The translations under genes were made by a program, and so were the position numbers. A stretch of 64,000 nt of DNA from Cardinalis cardinalis (taxonomy: Eukaryota; Chordata; Aves; Passeriformes; Cardinalidae). Shown piece after piece: positions 24,301 through 37,890 of the stretch. Below the pieces are notes generated by a model. The model searched no databases, had not been told where the DNA came from, and saw only the letters and a program-made list of their open reading frames with translations. Positions within the stretch are counted from its first letter, which is position 1. Every line of letters starts with the position of its first letter. Location: the NCBI GenBank assembly GCA_014549065.1, contig JACDOX010000034.1:6147065-6211064 (forward strand), written 5' to 3'.

Positions 24301-27300
24301 TATACAACATTCTTGATTTCCAGAAATGTTCAGGTTGCCACACACCCATGCATTAATATAATAATGATAATCTTAACAACATTCATCCCTCTGTTTAGGA
24401 TTGCTAGCAGCGTATGACTGATTTTTAGCAATATAAACGTTGTGTTAAGGCTAGCTATTCAGTGCTACTTCCACTGCCACTAGTGATGAAAGTTATTGAA
24501 AGTGGTGGCTGTCCTTAATGTTTTGATTTTTGTAGCATAATTATTTACCATTATTAATTCTTTTTAACTTTGGTAATTGCACATACACCCATTGACACAG
24601 AGAAATGCGTGCATGAAGGAAGATGACAAATGAGGGAGAAAAAGGCATTTTCTGACTCTCTGAAGTGACCAGGCTTCCAAAAGAGGAATGAATAAATATT
24701 TGCTCTGGCACAAAACATCTTGAGTGCTGCAGCTCTCTGGTTGTTTGACCCACATGTACAGCCACCATTTTGTGACATAGCCTATTACACAAGATCATTC
24801 TCCATAGGGTTGTAGGTGTAATTTCCAGTGCACTTGACCATAGTCATACAGAAAATAGTTCTCATGTCCTTATTCATGGGTTCTAAGTAATTTTGCTTTC
24901 AGCCTTCTATGTGCACAAGTCATAATTAGATGGCTTTTCAAAAAGGGGTTTTTTTAGGACAAAAATGCTGTGCAACAAATCTGAGGCAGAGCGAGTAAAA
25001 ATTTTTCCAAATATTGATTAGCAGCTTCTGTTGGTGACTTTTCAGAATGCCTCTGGATATTGCCAGTACTGTTAGGGCAATTTATTGGGTTATATTCTGA
25101 TGATCTTGTGTATCATGAAGAAGTTTTGGAGTCACTACNAGTTTCATGTGCTACGTTATCCTTACTATGACAATTACTGAATGATATGCATATGAAAGTT
25201 ACAATCACTGATGGGAATTCAATAAGAATAGCAAGTCTCATCCTGTTCATTNAAATACCGGTTTTGAATGACTCTCATTTTCAGAAAGAAAGTTCTCCTG
25301 CATTGCATTCATTTCTGAGCTTCTATTCAATGTCATGGGCATTTGGCTAGTTATTTCAAATAGTTTACTAATTTCAGGACCAACTCATTTATGGAGCTTG
25401 AACTCCTAGTAAGAAGAGTAAAAGTGAAAAATATGTGAACCTGAAAAAGCAGAGAAAATAAATAGATGGATTGACTTAAAAAATTTTATTTCAGCTAGAC
25501 AGATGACTGATAGATGTAATGTAGTCAGAATTTTAGCCTTGGTTACAGACATCTGAGTTGCAAGCTCTGTATTTAATAATTGTTTTGCAGATACTTGTGG
25601 CCAGACTATGTTGAGGTAAATAAGTTGAAACTTCATAATATCATATGTGTGTCAATTCCTTCCTCCCAAACTCTGATAACATAATGTTAAATTTTATCAA
25701 TTATCTATGGAGGCATTGTGGAAGGCTTCAATAAATAACAGTAGGAAGAAGAAATGTTTTTTTCTTAACAGGATATTAGCAGTAATGAGAAATGAAAGGT
25801 GTTTGTAAGGAAATATAATGTCCATGTTCAAAACAAGTCTCTAAAACAGGTCGCAGCTCTGTGATTTCAGTGTCTGGCAGATCATAAATTCAAAGAAGTA
25901 AACTTACAGGTCTTCTTGCATGAGAAAAATATATCCAATTTATTCTGTCTTGCTGCCTAACACACAAATAGTTTCTTACCGAAAAAAAAGTTGAATATAA
26001 ACATTAAAAACTTCACTGGTAAAAGACATCAAATGTTATATAATTGAATATAAATATTGTATCAAATAAGGAAGCTATAAATATACAAATTATGTGGAGG
26101 AACAATGAGTGAACTTCAACTTTCACTTCATCTAAAACTGAAAATCAAGTATACACAGGAGGGGGTGAAAAATATCTTCTTTATTGAGCCTATGTGATAT
26201 AACCATTCCTTCAGACATTTTTCCATACCATACATTGTGTCCCTTAATCCCATTCTTTCTTCACCTAACCCAGCCCCACTGCATTTTTTCACAGCTAGAA
26301 CATAAAGGATGTTCATATCTTTAGTTAATATCTCCTCATAATATTATACATTCCTCTATCCGGTTTTATGGGGCTTTACCAACTTTAACTACTGTTTGTT
26401 GGCACAAAAGAGTGCTTTAAGGTGTGAGTTGAGATAGGTAACTCCATGTGTCAACATTAGGTCAGTGTAGTCATCTATCCCATATGGGGAAACAGGATGC
26501 CCAGACCGATATGACCCATTTGTGAAGCCCACAGGCCTTTCAGACTTAACCTGCAAGAATTCCCATAACTTTAAAAATGACAGTGCGTCTATCAGCAATC
26601 TGTTGATTTCAGATGGCTTGGATTGGAGTCATGCAACTAGTTTTCACCCTTTACTTGTCCTTGAGAGTCGAATGACTTGAATAGACAATCCAAACAAGCC
26701 TGGAAGAGAGAAGTGAGTGACATATAATCCAGGACCTCTGACAGAAAGTAACAGGGGTGACAGCACACCCTAGCCCTCCAGTCTTACTTATCAATGCTCT
26801 TCCATTTATAAAAATGAATTCAAAAAATAAAACTGCATTCAGACCAAAACACAGACAAGCTCTAATCCCCAGTAAAAGTTTTCAGCATGCATAGACTGGT
26901 TCTTACCCAAGAGGTGTCCCTATGGGGAGAAAACCCATAAGCTCAGCCCATTAACTCACCTCAGCAGTTATGGTGGAGTCTTTACTAACTTTTCCCCATT
27001 CTCAACTTACTTTTATAGTACTTCTTTATGTTTAGGTGGAGCTTGAATGATTCTTGTCATGGATACCTTTGTTACTGACAGATAGTAAATTCTCTCATCT
27101 TGTTTTACCGATACAGTCAAAGAAAATATAGAGCACATTTCCAGTGTGGGNATACCTTTGGGATGGAGGTGTGCATTGGATATTACAATTAGGCTATAAT
27201 GAACCAAGTCAATCTGAGGAGAGTAATTTTTCCACAGGTTCTGGTTCAGCAGCAGGAAGTCTTTCCCTGTCTCTCTTGGTAGATTGCTGCCATGCAGTTT

Positions 27301-28844
27301 ATCAACTGCAAAGAACCATCAAGTTCCCTTCCGTGCAGGGTTTCCAACAGAGCCTGGCTCTGGTGTCTGCACTCTGCTCCGCCCTCCATTCCAACCCCCT
27401 CAGCAGGCTCTATGGTTCCAGGTTGTGGATGTAGGGAATCATTGTGGAACAGGTTTTGAGTATGTCAGCCATATCCAACCAGGGAGTAGCAGCTGCACTT
27501 TACCCTATAATTTCCATACTGTTATAACTTCTGTTAGGATGTGAATATAACTTCCCAGTTTCTTCTAATTTTACCCACAGCCGTCTTTCCATAATGAGCC
27601 ATAGACTTCATTTTTACATTTTATTTTTTGTTACCATCTTTATTTTTTTGCTACAATCTTTGTTTATATTGTATTGAGCAAGTATTCTGCTGAACTCAGT
27701 TAACAACAGATTTTTGATACTAGTCAGAGTTGGGACTTTGCACATATATATATTTTTTATAAGTACATTGATTGTTCTCTACTTCAGTGACACAAATTTA
27801 TGCCTACACTGAAGTCCTTAACTTCAGTTTAATTCATCAGCAAAAAGTGCAATAACATGATCAAAAAAGTTCTTAAATCCTTCTTTTAAGAACACTTTCT
27901 AGTGAAAAATGTGTAAAGTGTAAAGCAATAATGCTATCTACTGAAATGTTTTGGAAGTAAATGAGAAAATATCTTTAGACTGGGTCTGATATTATTTAAT
28001 GAGGAAATACCTTCAAAATAAACTTCATGAACAAGAAAATGTGAAGATGACATTTCCTTGTAAAAGAAAATGCTATAAACATCATTATCATGACAAAAAA
28101 ATCAAAAAGTTTATTTAATGGGTGACAAAACATGAAATCATTTAGCTCATCTCAGCGTATAATATATAAAATGATTTATTAAGATTAATCTAAGCAGTTA
28201 CATATTTCACTTTTACTAAACCAGTTACTGCATTTCAAGGTTTTATGATGAATCCAATGTCAACACAGTATTAATAAAATATTTTTTCACTTTATTGCAT
28301 GAGAGCCATAAAATAGATACATGAATTTTTTTTTGCTACTACTTCATAGCAAAGAATCTGTAAAAACTGTTAGCATNACAGTGTTTACAAATAAATTATG
28401 ATCTCCTGTTAACAGAAGTTGAGCATTTAATGTCTTTTTATTTCTTAATTAATTAATTGGTTTCTAAGCCATCACTGCTTACATTGGACAAATGGATTAA
28501 AAATATTAGCTAGCAGTACTCACAAAAAATATATTTTTGTTATATAAAAGTGTCATTTGGCTGGGAGCTAGACTTCTCTCTTTGCTTACCAATGAAGGGC
28601 AGAAGGAAAATTGAAAGTATAAAATTCCCAATATAACCCTGCCCAGATGGCTAAATTTTGCTCTATGTTTTCCTGGGGAAATGTGTGGCTTCGTGGGACA
28701 ATTTGAATTCTCAGCCTCTTAACTGAGGCAGTTCATGGGTGAGAGTATCAAGTCCAGTTGCATCAGAGAGATCAATGTAATATCTGATGTTTTTCCATAC
28801 AAAAAAATTTGTGTCAAAAACAAATTTCATCTTTTTGTAAAAAA

Positions 28845-28885
28845 TGACACTAAAACAAAAAAAACAACAAAAACCAAACAGAAAC
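28845..28885. repeat. C/A-rich low-complexity tract
   Basis: Runs of A separated by single C and CC on the forward strand, about 40 bp. Confidence 0.6.
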
Positions 28886-30500
28886 CAAATCTTTAATATA
28901 AAAAGAAATAGGATTTAACAGTCTTATACAGTCACAATAATCCAGTTTGGTATAGAAGATTGTAACAATGTCTTCAAAGGCCTTACAAGGTTATATGTGC
29001 TAGAAAGGACTGANAATGGACATGAAGAAGAACACAACTAACAAAAATTTCACAGTGGCAGATTAGAAGCAAAGACTAAATCTGAAAATAACTCTATTAA
29101 TTAGTTCAATTAACTACCTCTGAGTGAAGCAATTTTTCAGAAAATTTGAAATGTTCCCTAATGACTACATTTGTTTTAGCTCTATTAAAATTATTCAGCA
29201 ATGAATAGGGTTTTGATTACAAGCATATAGTCCACAGTTTTGATTAAAAATTGATTGTGCTGGATCACTACTACATAGTGCATCATTTATTAACTATTCC
29301 ATCTAAGACCATCTTACACATTCTAGGTAAATCAAAATGGCCATCATACTTTCATGTATATTTACATGCTATTGTCACAGATTTTGATTTTCTAGAACTT
29401 TCCTCAGTTTATAGGCAAAACACTTTGCCAAATGCCAAAGTGCGTTGGTCTGCACTTAACAGTATGTGCTCCTGAGTTACAAATACACTAAAACCTGTTT
29501 ACATGCGTAAACATGAGGAAGAAATATATGATCAGAAAATTAATCTTTTAGAAGTGAAAGTTCACTATAGCTTCCAAACTTTAAAAGAGAAGCCTTTAAT
29601 ATCATACCAGCTTTAAATTCTGTAAAACAGAAAAATGGAACTATTAATTCAAGTAAAGAACAAAATGAAAATTTCAGAAATGACCATAAATTGTTGTTCA
29701 CGACTAGCTAAAATTTGACANAATGGTATGAACTACCAGAGCAGAATGAACTTCAGAGTTTCAAATGCATAATTAATACCAACATACACTCTAACAGTTA
29801 GGTTTACCTAGGTACTTTGTACATGTACAGAGGATGACAGGAGCTCTGGGTCAATTAATACAGAAATGAGTAAAGTTAGCCTGACCCAATGTCTTGTCTA
29901 ATTTACCTTTTCCAAGCCTGCAACTTGGTTATCTGCAAATTCTGTTGCTCTATGACATGAAGCCTTAACATATATTCTGAACTATCNACTATAAGATATT
30001 GCGCTGTAGACAACAAAAATCAGCAAGCAGTTAGTCCCAAAGCCATGTACTTGCTTTAACTCTAGATAAATACCTTTTCATTGAAGTCACTATGCAACAA
30101 ATAGTCTGGAGAAAACAGCATTCTTGTTGATAGTTTATGGAGTTCAAAATTAAATTNTGTCTATTTAGCTTGGGATAGTGCACTACTCAATGTATTACCC
30201 AACCAAATTCTAGTGAAACATTCTGTGGCAAGACTAATACCTATATGATGAATAGANTTTTTTTCTTCAAGATCAAATAGTTAAATACAGTAGGGATACA
30301 CAAGTTTGGAAAAGTGGATACATTAAATGTGAACTTCAAAGAGGAAAAATTCCTTTGCTTGAGCCCTTTACTGATTCTGTATGTTTTGCAAAGGCTCGGT
30401 GGCTTATTTATTTATTTATGTATTCTTTGTATAAAATGTTGTTGATTCTATGTTATTTACTCTTAGCTACATGAGAACTCCAAGTTCCAGGCTTCTTTGC

Positions 30501-30518
30501 TTTTTTTTTTTTTTTTTT
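30501..30518. repeat. Poly-T run
   Basis: Eighteen consecutive T bases immediately upstream of the hairpin at 30519-30577. Confidence 0.85.
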
Positions 30519-30577
30519 CTTAACAGGAAAGAAACCATACTGAAATATGGTTCCAGTATGGTTTTTTTCCTGTTAAG
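30519..30577. repeat. Near-perfect inverted repeat (24-bp stem, 11-nt loop)
   Basis: The left arm 30519-30542 and the right arm 30554-30577 are complementary at 23 of 24 positions. The one mismatch becomes a G-U pair if the forward strand is transcribed. The loop is 30543-30553. The loop also repeats TATGGTT from the right arm, so a smaller alternative hairpin can form with ACCATA in the left arm. The total of 59 nt equals the size of a vertebrate pre-miRNA. It could also be a quasi-palindrome made by template switching next to the T18 run. No function is shown. Confidence 0.85.
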
Positions 30578-31250
30578 TGTGAACCTCTGACAATATTTTT
30601 TCCCTTGTAGTTGCCAGTACTTTTACATCAGATGACATTTACAACAACGATAAGATTTAAAAAAAAGTGTATACAATAATTTGATAAATAGTTCATTTTT
30701 TCTTACTATTCATTAAATTCCGTAAGACCATATTTGCAGTGTTTCTCATCTAAAATCACTAGTACAAGGGGTAGATCTAGTNCTTGAGCATTAAAAGGAT
30801 GCAGAACATTCCTCCACTTTGCCACTTTTATTATTTATATACAACTTCAAAATTTTTAATATTGACTAAACCAAAGANAGAAATTACATCTGGAACATCA
30901 CAGTCAGTCCTCACAGCTGATTTCTTTATGCAAGTGTCAAAACATTGAATGAGTTNTTCTATGAAAGTTTCAATGAAAGTTTTTCAATTAATTATTTCAA
31001 GGGAAAAAAAAAGAGATTAAAATGTAGGAGAAAATCCCAAACTAGCACTCTCTATTTTCACTTTCACAAAGCTTTTCTGTGATTCATGGACTATCATTTT
31101 GGTGCTTCTTTGCAAATATTAAGAAGTTAAAAGTTAAACAGCAGAGTAAGAGAGAACAATTGGGTTGTTCACAGTGTGTTACTTTCAGATGCTCTTGAGC
31201 AAAATTTGGGGACCAAAGTCTGCTGGCNCATTTTCTCTGAGTTGGCCAGT

Positions 31251-31470
31251 AAAGAAATTCTTTACNGGGAGGATGGTGAGACACTGGCAGGGGTTGCTCA
31301 GAGAAGCTGTGGTACCAAATCCCAGGACATGTTCAAGGACAGGTTGGATGGGGCTCTGAGCAGCTTGGTCTAGTGAAAGGTGTCCCTGCCCACGGCAGGA
31401 GGGGGTGGAACTAGAGGATCTTTGATATGCCCTCCAAGCCAAGCCATGCTATGTTNTTATGATTCTGTAA
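31251..31470 (+). mobile_element. CR1 LINE 3' end, forward
   Basis: From 'aaagaaattctttacngggagg' region onward the sequence follows CR1 in sense: the 'ggtgagacactggcaggggt' and 'tgctcagagaagctgtggta' segments, 'ttcaaggacaggttggatgg', 'ggtgtccctgcccacggcag', then the decayed tail ending 'ttatgattctgtaa'. About 220 bp remain, a typical strongly 5'-truncated insertion. Several overlapping short frames on both strands cross it and are artefacts. Confidence 0.9.
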
Positions 31471-32435
31471 TTTAAGAAACTGATCTGTACAAAGTCATAA
31501 AATANAGTGCCTGGGTTTTCCTATCAGTTAACAATCTGATACTTGATGATTGTGCAGAAGGACAAAAATACCCTTTAATTTAATCTCCTCATGTTCTCTT
31601 TCAGATACTTAGTGAGCATATTCTGAAACCTCTTCTTAATAGACTTGATTTAATTAGCCTCCTATTGGCTTAATTTTTCTTTTCCCATTTAAATACTGTA
31701 TTATAAGCATGTTTGTAAATCACACTGTTCTTAGGCCAAAACATTTCATTCAATGAATGATTGCTTATATACTGTAACAATTACCCAAGCAAATTAATGT
31801 CTTTGAGTAAGGATGGCACTTAGTGATGCTTTAGTTCTCTAAATTCCTGCATTTATACTCCAGTTAAACAGGATCTGTCACTGCACAGCACTAATAACAA
31901 ATTAACTCCCACACCATGGAGAAATAACAACCTATCAATGTTATTCTCCCCCTATAAATTACTCCAAAACAAATGATATTCCTGGGCAGATTGTTATATA
32001 AGANTTATTTTGCTAAAGTCTTGAGGGAGAAAGAAAGTGTAAAGAAAAGGGAAATTATAATCCTCATCCTAACAGTAAAGCATTGTCATTTTCTGAGGCA
32101 AAGATACGTAAGCTCAGAGCTGCATTTTCATTCAGACTCTTCCAAACCTACATTTCATTCAAGCTTTGACAATTATATCAGATGTAGATTATGTGAAGTA
32201 ATTCTGCTGGGCCAAAATAGGATTAGCAGGGTGAGCATATAACCTTCTGTAAGTCTGATTTACTTAGGGAACTTGATATTTTCCACAAGAGTGGTCATGG
32301 GTAATTTGTCATCATAGTAAATGCTGTAATAACTACATTGGATAATGTTTCCTTACTCCAGGGAAGATGGTGAGGCAAGCTTTTGAGAAGCATCGCACAC
32401 ATAAGTAAAATGTGGCTAAAGAAGGAATAAATTTC
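31471..32435. other. A+T-rich unique sequence, no gene seen
   Basis: Nothing recognisable. It separates the CR1 tail from the reverse LTR that starts at 32436. Confidence 0.65.
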
Positions 32436-33055
32436 TGTTGTNGTTTAAGACCAGCTNGAAATTAAGCTCCAAGCAGCCATTTCCTTTCGTCTCTCCCTCT
32501 CCAGTGAAAAAGAGAAAAAAAGGCAGAGATTATGGCTTAAGGTAACAATTCACTGGAAAAAAGAGAAATAAAATAAGGAAAACAAACAGTAACAGCAACT
32601 ATACTAATGATAACAGTTTATGAAAGAGGGTGATGGCATAAAAAGAAAAGCTTACAAAGGTCCAACTGACCTAGCGTTACCATGGCCAGTAACATGCAGC
32701 TTCCCAAGACTAAGGAGAAAATGGCAGGCACTGCCACAGTTGGCATTTTTCCCCTGAGCCTGGACCAATGAAAAACAATGACAGACAAACCCTCCCAAGC
32801 TGGACCATCTGTGCCATCCCACCCCATCATACTTCTTACTGCTTTTCTCTCCAGCAAAAAAGAGGAAAACCAGCCATGATTCTGCTGCGCATTCCTTTAT
32901 AATTCCCCCAAAGCCATACCCCATCCCCTCACCCCTCCCCCGGGGGTAATATGCCTGGTATAGGATAACAACATAAACACATCCATGTGGCTGCAGGCTC
33001 CACCTCCACCAAGGAAACTGAAAAAATTAACTCTGTCCGAGCAGAAACTAAGATA
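32436..33055 (-). mobile_element. Solo LTR, ERVL-type avian family, reverse (copy 1)
   Basis: This block of about 620 bp begins 'tgttgtngtttaagaccagc' and ends near 'ttaactctgtccgagcagaa'. Both ends match a family I know from bird genomes whose sense strand begins with the complement of 'cccagccaaaaccagcaca' and ends with the complement of 'tgttgtggtttaa'. In that orientation TATAAA lies at 32896-32901 on the reverse strand. The terminal CA of the plus-strand right end has become TA. Clear target duplications are not visible, which suits an older insertion. It shares its overall end structure with 56162-56670. Class assignment (ERVL) is from memory. Confidence 0.78.
32896..32901 (-). promoter_or_regulatory. 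LTR TATA box (reverse)
   Basis: TATAAA read on the reverse strand inside the LTR, placed like the core promoter of this LTR family. Confidence 0.4.
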
Positions 33056-36000
33056 GATCTCTGCACTTTTTGCACCCTTAAAAGGAGAAATGCTCAAATA
33101 AATTATGCAGAACTTTTAAACTGCACAGCTGGATCACTAGGATCTAACCAGAATCTGAAATCTGCATTTTTCCAATTTCCAAAGGTATTCAAACTAGGCG
33201 GTTTGATTGAAGGTCCATTAATTTAGATATGTAGTAAACTTTGCANCCCCAAACATTTCAATGAAACAGAATACAACTTTTAGAGAAGATACCTCTTTTT
33301 AATACATTGTGCAATTNTTCAGCTGGCTTAAGATTTCTATGATTTTATTGATTTGGTTCATTATTAATTTTTATAGAGATATTTTTCTTAAGAGAAGTTG
33401 CATGCTAATGCCCAGGTTATTTAACACTTTATGGATCAGATCAAAAAATTTGGCCATAATAGACATCATTCTGAAAAGAATTGAAGTAAAAGNGGGAAAG
33501 AAAATCATCTTTGGGAAAATCAGTCTTCACACATGCTTTTCTCACATTTTTCAAGTTGTTCACAACAGCTGTTAGTAAGCTGACAGCTACAATTAAAAGC
33601 GGGAATGAGAAATACATTAAGGATGGCCCCAGATTTAAAAAAAAAAAAAAAAAAAGTGGAAATATTTGTCTACCTTGTGGCAACAGCTTCTAAAAATATG
33701 AGCATTTTATGCTCTGGACTATTCAATGCAGAGTAGAGGCTTTGAAGAAAGATGCCATATTATTAATTCATGGGCTTATTTCATCACTATTTGATAGGAT
33801 ATAGGAGATTTTAGAATTTGNCCTCTTTGCTCTATGGAACACAGATATTCTCTTGCTTAAAATGTTGAGAACATCATAACAACAGGTTTTGATTAGTTTA
33901 TAACTGTATATTAGTGGTTACATACATGAACTACCACACTTTTCTAGAGTGCTCATAAATTTTAAAGTTATACAATTAGGATTACGTAATCCTTATTTTT
34001 GCAATCCCCTAATATTTAGGTTCAAGTNATTTGCATGCTACAATACCTCTTTATACAAAAAGTAGTGGAAACTATTTCAGTGAAATTCCTTAAGTAGGCC
34101 ACCCAGGAAAGACAGTTTAATTATAACTCTTAGTTTCACCACTCAACATTTTTAATTAAGTTTTAGATCTCTGTACCTAATTTATGTGGTGCAAATTAAA
34201 GCATCCGTTAAAAAGATTTTTTGTTCACTGTGTTTATACATTTGTGGTTTTTTCTATGCTTGTGTCACCCGTGTTCCATAATAGCACATGTCATTTAATC
34301 TCAAAAGTGCAAGCAAATCAAATAAAGATCAAACAGAGGAAAAGAATAACTTATTAGGAAAAGTGTATGTTAAAAACAGAGCAATGAAATTCAATTGCCA
34401 AAAAACTCCAACAAACCAACATCCAAAACTATCCCAAGCAAACAAAGAAAACAGAGGCTCATTGATAGATAATATTAAATTGTTTTGATGCAGTGCAGTT
34501 CTAGTGAAAGCACACTGCAAGTTCAATCTTCTACTGATGATAGGGAATTAGATTGATCTGCATTTGTTGAGTTTCTGGCNCTGGAATTTTAAAGGAGATG
34601 ATGAGATGCTGAGCAGCACTCAGAGCATGCATCTTCACCCCTATTAAAGCACAATTTCTGGGAAAGGTTCTCAGTGCCATCTTGACAGAAGTGGCACAGA
34701 AATTTGGTTTTGTTGCAGACATTAAACCAATAATTCTACAGTATTAAAACTGCTGTCAATGATGTTCAAATCTTTAACTATCTTAACAATAAAGGAAAAA
34801 CTATTTAGCCAAATTATGTACCTACTCTCCGTGACAATCCTGAAACTAAGACTTAGGGAGTTGTGTATTGACATGATANTTGTAATCCAGTTGTATTAGC
34901 ACCTAAAATTATTTTCACTAGTCTCCAGAGTATGAAAAAAAATATTATGTTGAACAATTCACCAAATGTTAAAGAAAACAGTAATAACAGTACATCAGCT
35001 TTAATAGTCAGTTCAATATAGCAGTCAGTATAGATAGCAATACAGTCTTATTTCTCTATTCCCAGATAACAAGGATACTAAATGAAAAGACATACCACCA
35101 GGTGTTAAATCCATTCTTTTACTGTCCTGTTCTAAGATGGCTCATAATCACACTACAGTAATTTATTTATTCACGTCTCTATTAATTTAANTTTTTTTAC
35201 CATATTACAAGAGATAAAAGAGATAGAAAAGAAGAAATTTCACTGTTTATAAAAAATTTACTCTTGCATTATCCATGAAGAGTATGATTTTCAAAATTCT
35301 ATGGTCGTTATCCTACCATTTTTGTTTTTTCATTTCAGTTTAAGTTAAGATTTCTTTTAAGAAGTTAAAAACTACTCTGGCCTCTGGTAAGGGGTAATTT
35401 TGTAATTATTCAGTTCTACAGACTTGTTCACGCAATCTGTCAGGACAGACTTAGCCTGTGCTTTGAGATGTGTGTAAAAAAGTAGGTGTAATACACAGAT
35501 GTTATTGGATGACCAAGGATAGCCTTAGAGTTCCAAGGTGAATATAAGTGTGCACGGTCTGAGTTCACTGGGGGCTGAGTTCTGCAAGTGAATTACAGGT
35601 TACAAGCCCCCAGCATTGCCAAGGCATGTGCAGTATAATGGATGTAATTGATGGATGTAGTTCCTTGCAGAGGTAATTATTGGATTAGAATCTAGAAGCA
35701 CAGGAGTTGCTTTTCTATATGATACTGGGGAATTGAATTCTGCTCCAGTGCTCTCGTTCTGCTAACAACTGTAGCAAAGAAGCAACACTGTAGCAATTTG
35801 CCATGAGTAATACCAAACTTCTGCTTTTCACTGATAATTTGTTAACGTATGAAAAACACATGGTTACTCTCATAGGTAGGATCTTGTATGGTCAGAAGCA
35901 CTTTNTGGGAAATTGTTAATGGAAATTTTAGGATTTTGTTACAAGCAACCTATTGATCAGTTAAAGAACAAGGTANTGCAGTTGTTCTTCAGAGCTGCAT

Positions 36001-37890
36001 AAACCTCATCAATAACTGGCAAACCAACAGTTTCTAATATTAAAATATTAAACAACCTGTTGCTATATATTTGGCAAGGTCCAATTCTCCTCTAATCATC
36101 TGATTTTAAGTGTCTCTTTTATTATTGACAATTTCTTGGGGTTTTTTACTGTCTTTTCATCTAAGTGTGAATATAGAAGTATTCCAGATTAAATAGATAA
36201 AAATTAGGAAGAAAGCAAATGGTCTCTANGAAGCTTGTGGGGAATCCAGTGGTCCTATGACATGTGTTCAAAACATCAAGCTAAGATAGAATAGGCTTAG
36301 TGTTCTGACATGGGAAACAGAAAAGGAATTGCTCAAAGGGGAATAAGAAGTATTACTGGCCATGATTATTTAAGTCACAATGGCTCCTNATTTGTAGATT
36401 TCTGCATGATGATATCAGTTTAATGGGTGGGTCATATTCNCACTATCTTCTAAAACAAATCCAGTTTAGGTATACTTCACTATATTGGTATTATAGAAAT
36501 AGGGGATAAAATCTTTTTGAAATTTTGTTTTTTCAGAATTTCATGTTTCACACTCCCTAGTTCTGAAAGTGAGTCTTGGGCTTAGAATACATACTTTGAA
36601 AAGGCANAAGCTAAAAAAANACAGAGGAAAAATTCCATGGTAAGCNGTGAATATATTGGGTTTTATTTTGTTATTATTATTCTCAATGAATTCTAAATGT
36701 GAAAAAGCTAGGCAGGCTTCTCATGCCTCACACTGCTCTCTCTTTGTAGACTCAGAATCTAGGTTTTCTTAACAATGCTTGCTTTGCCCTTAGATTTTTT
36801 TATGTCAAAATGTATTTACAAGCTTGGGTTATACACATGCATCATNTATTTCTTTTTTATGTCATATGTGCTCAACATCTTTATCCTTATTACTATTCTG
36901 CTCATTTCCAATGGAAAAAAATATTTAACATTTCAGTTTTATTTTTAATTCTGGGCAAAAGGAGAAGTCAACAGCAAGGTTTTAAAACTCTGCAGTAGGA
37001 GATCAAAAACTCTTTAAAGAGTATCGCCTAAGAGAGAATTTACTCTCAAGGCAAGATATTTCATGAGGGCTTGGCTGGGGTGTCAATCAGACATGGCAAT
37101 ACTTTTGAAATGAGCTACTCCCTAAAGGGGAAACTAGTTAAAAATCAAAAAATTCAGAAAGGTTTAGGGAAAAAAATCTGTCATGAGAGAGTGAGAGCNT
37201 CAGCAGTAAGAGGGAAAGCAGAGAAGTCATACAGGCTCTCCAGCGATCTGGGAACAGAGAAGCAGAAGTTTCTNATGAGTGAGGGAGAACCAGAAGCTNT
37301 TAGTGACCCTGGCATGGGCAGTGGCCCTGCTGATGGGGCACAGTTGCACAGCAGCAAAGGAAGGTTTGTAATAGGAAGGAAGGTAGCAAAGGAAGGTAGC
37401 AATACGNTATGCTGGTTGTCCTGTAATTATCTATCAAAGGGAATTGGAGCCAGGATGAACCCAGGAAGCCCACTAAGTGCAGCAGTAGACAGGACCAAAG
37501 AGGAAGATAACTAGAGCATGGCTCAAGACAGGTCTGCCAAGGCCTACACTGAAATGAGGGCCCTGATCTCATGAGCAAGGGACTCAATGGCCNGGGCCAC
37601 TAAGTTCTGTTAGTGCCCTCAGTGTCCCTACAGCAGCAGCTGCAGAATTTCCTTGGCAGGGGCATTTATCTGGGAGATTTTTTTCATATTTTTTCCGGTA
37701 GCTGCCTTGTGAGGTTCCTTATATTTTTGCAATTAAGAGCATTTCAATGCATTGAGAAGAATTATGACAAGTATGTATCATGCAATTCCAGAAANTCTTC
37801 ATAGATTCCTGTACTTTATCATAGATTTCCAGCTCTGCTCTATCAAGAGGTTCAGTAGAAGAAGTGCCATGCCACCTAAACCATATTACG
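33056..37890. other. A+T-rich unique sequence, no gene seen
   Basis: No gene is supported. The longest open frame, 147 codons forward at 37071-37514, contains four ambiguous codons and is rich in Gly, Lys and Ser without a recognisable domain; the block around it (37070-37650) is less A+T-rich and may be an old element. Single N bases become frequent from about 30 kb to 40 kb. Confidence 0.6.
33637..33655. repeat. Poly-A run
   Basis: About nineteen A bases. The upstream sequence is not recognisable as a gene copy, and no target duplication was found. Confidence 0.75.

Larger units (their letters stand above)
24301..31250. other. A+T-rich unique sequence, no gene seen
   Basis: No gene is supported. 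The block 26380-27560 is less A+T-rich and may be a decayed element; the reverse frame at 26389-26598 contains F-T-N-G-S-Y, loosely like the TDGS motif of retroviral RNase H, but nothing else supports this. A C/A tract at 28845-28885 and a strong hairpin at 30519-30577 are listed separately. Confidence 0.65.

Noticed and set aside
33500..33655. Poly-A run as the tail of a processed pseudogene
   Set aside because: The upstream sequence is not recognisable as an mRNA copy, no polyadenylation signal sits at the right distance, and no target duplication was found.
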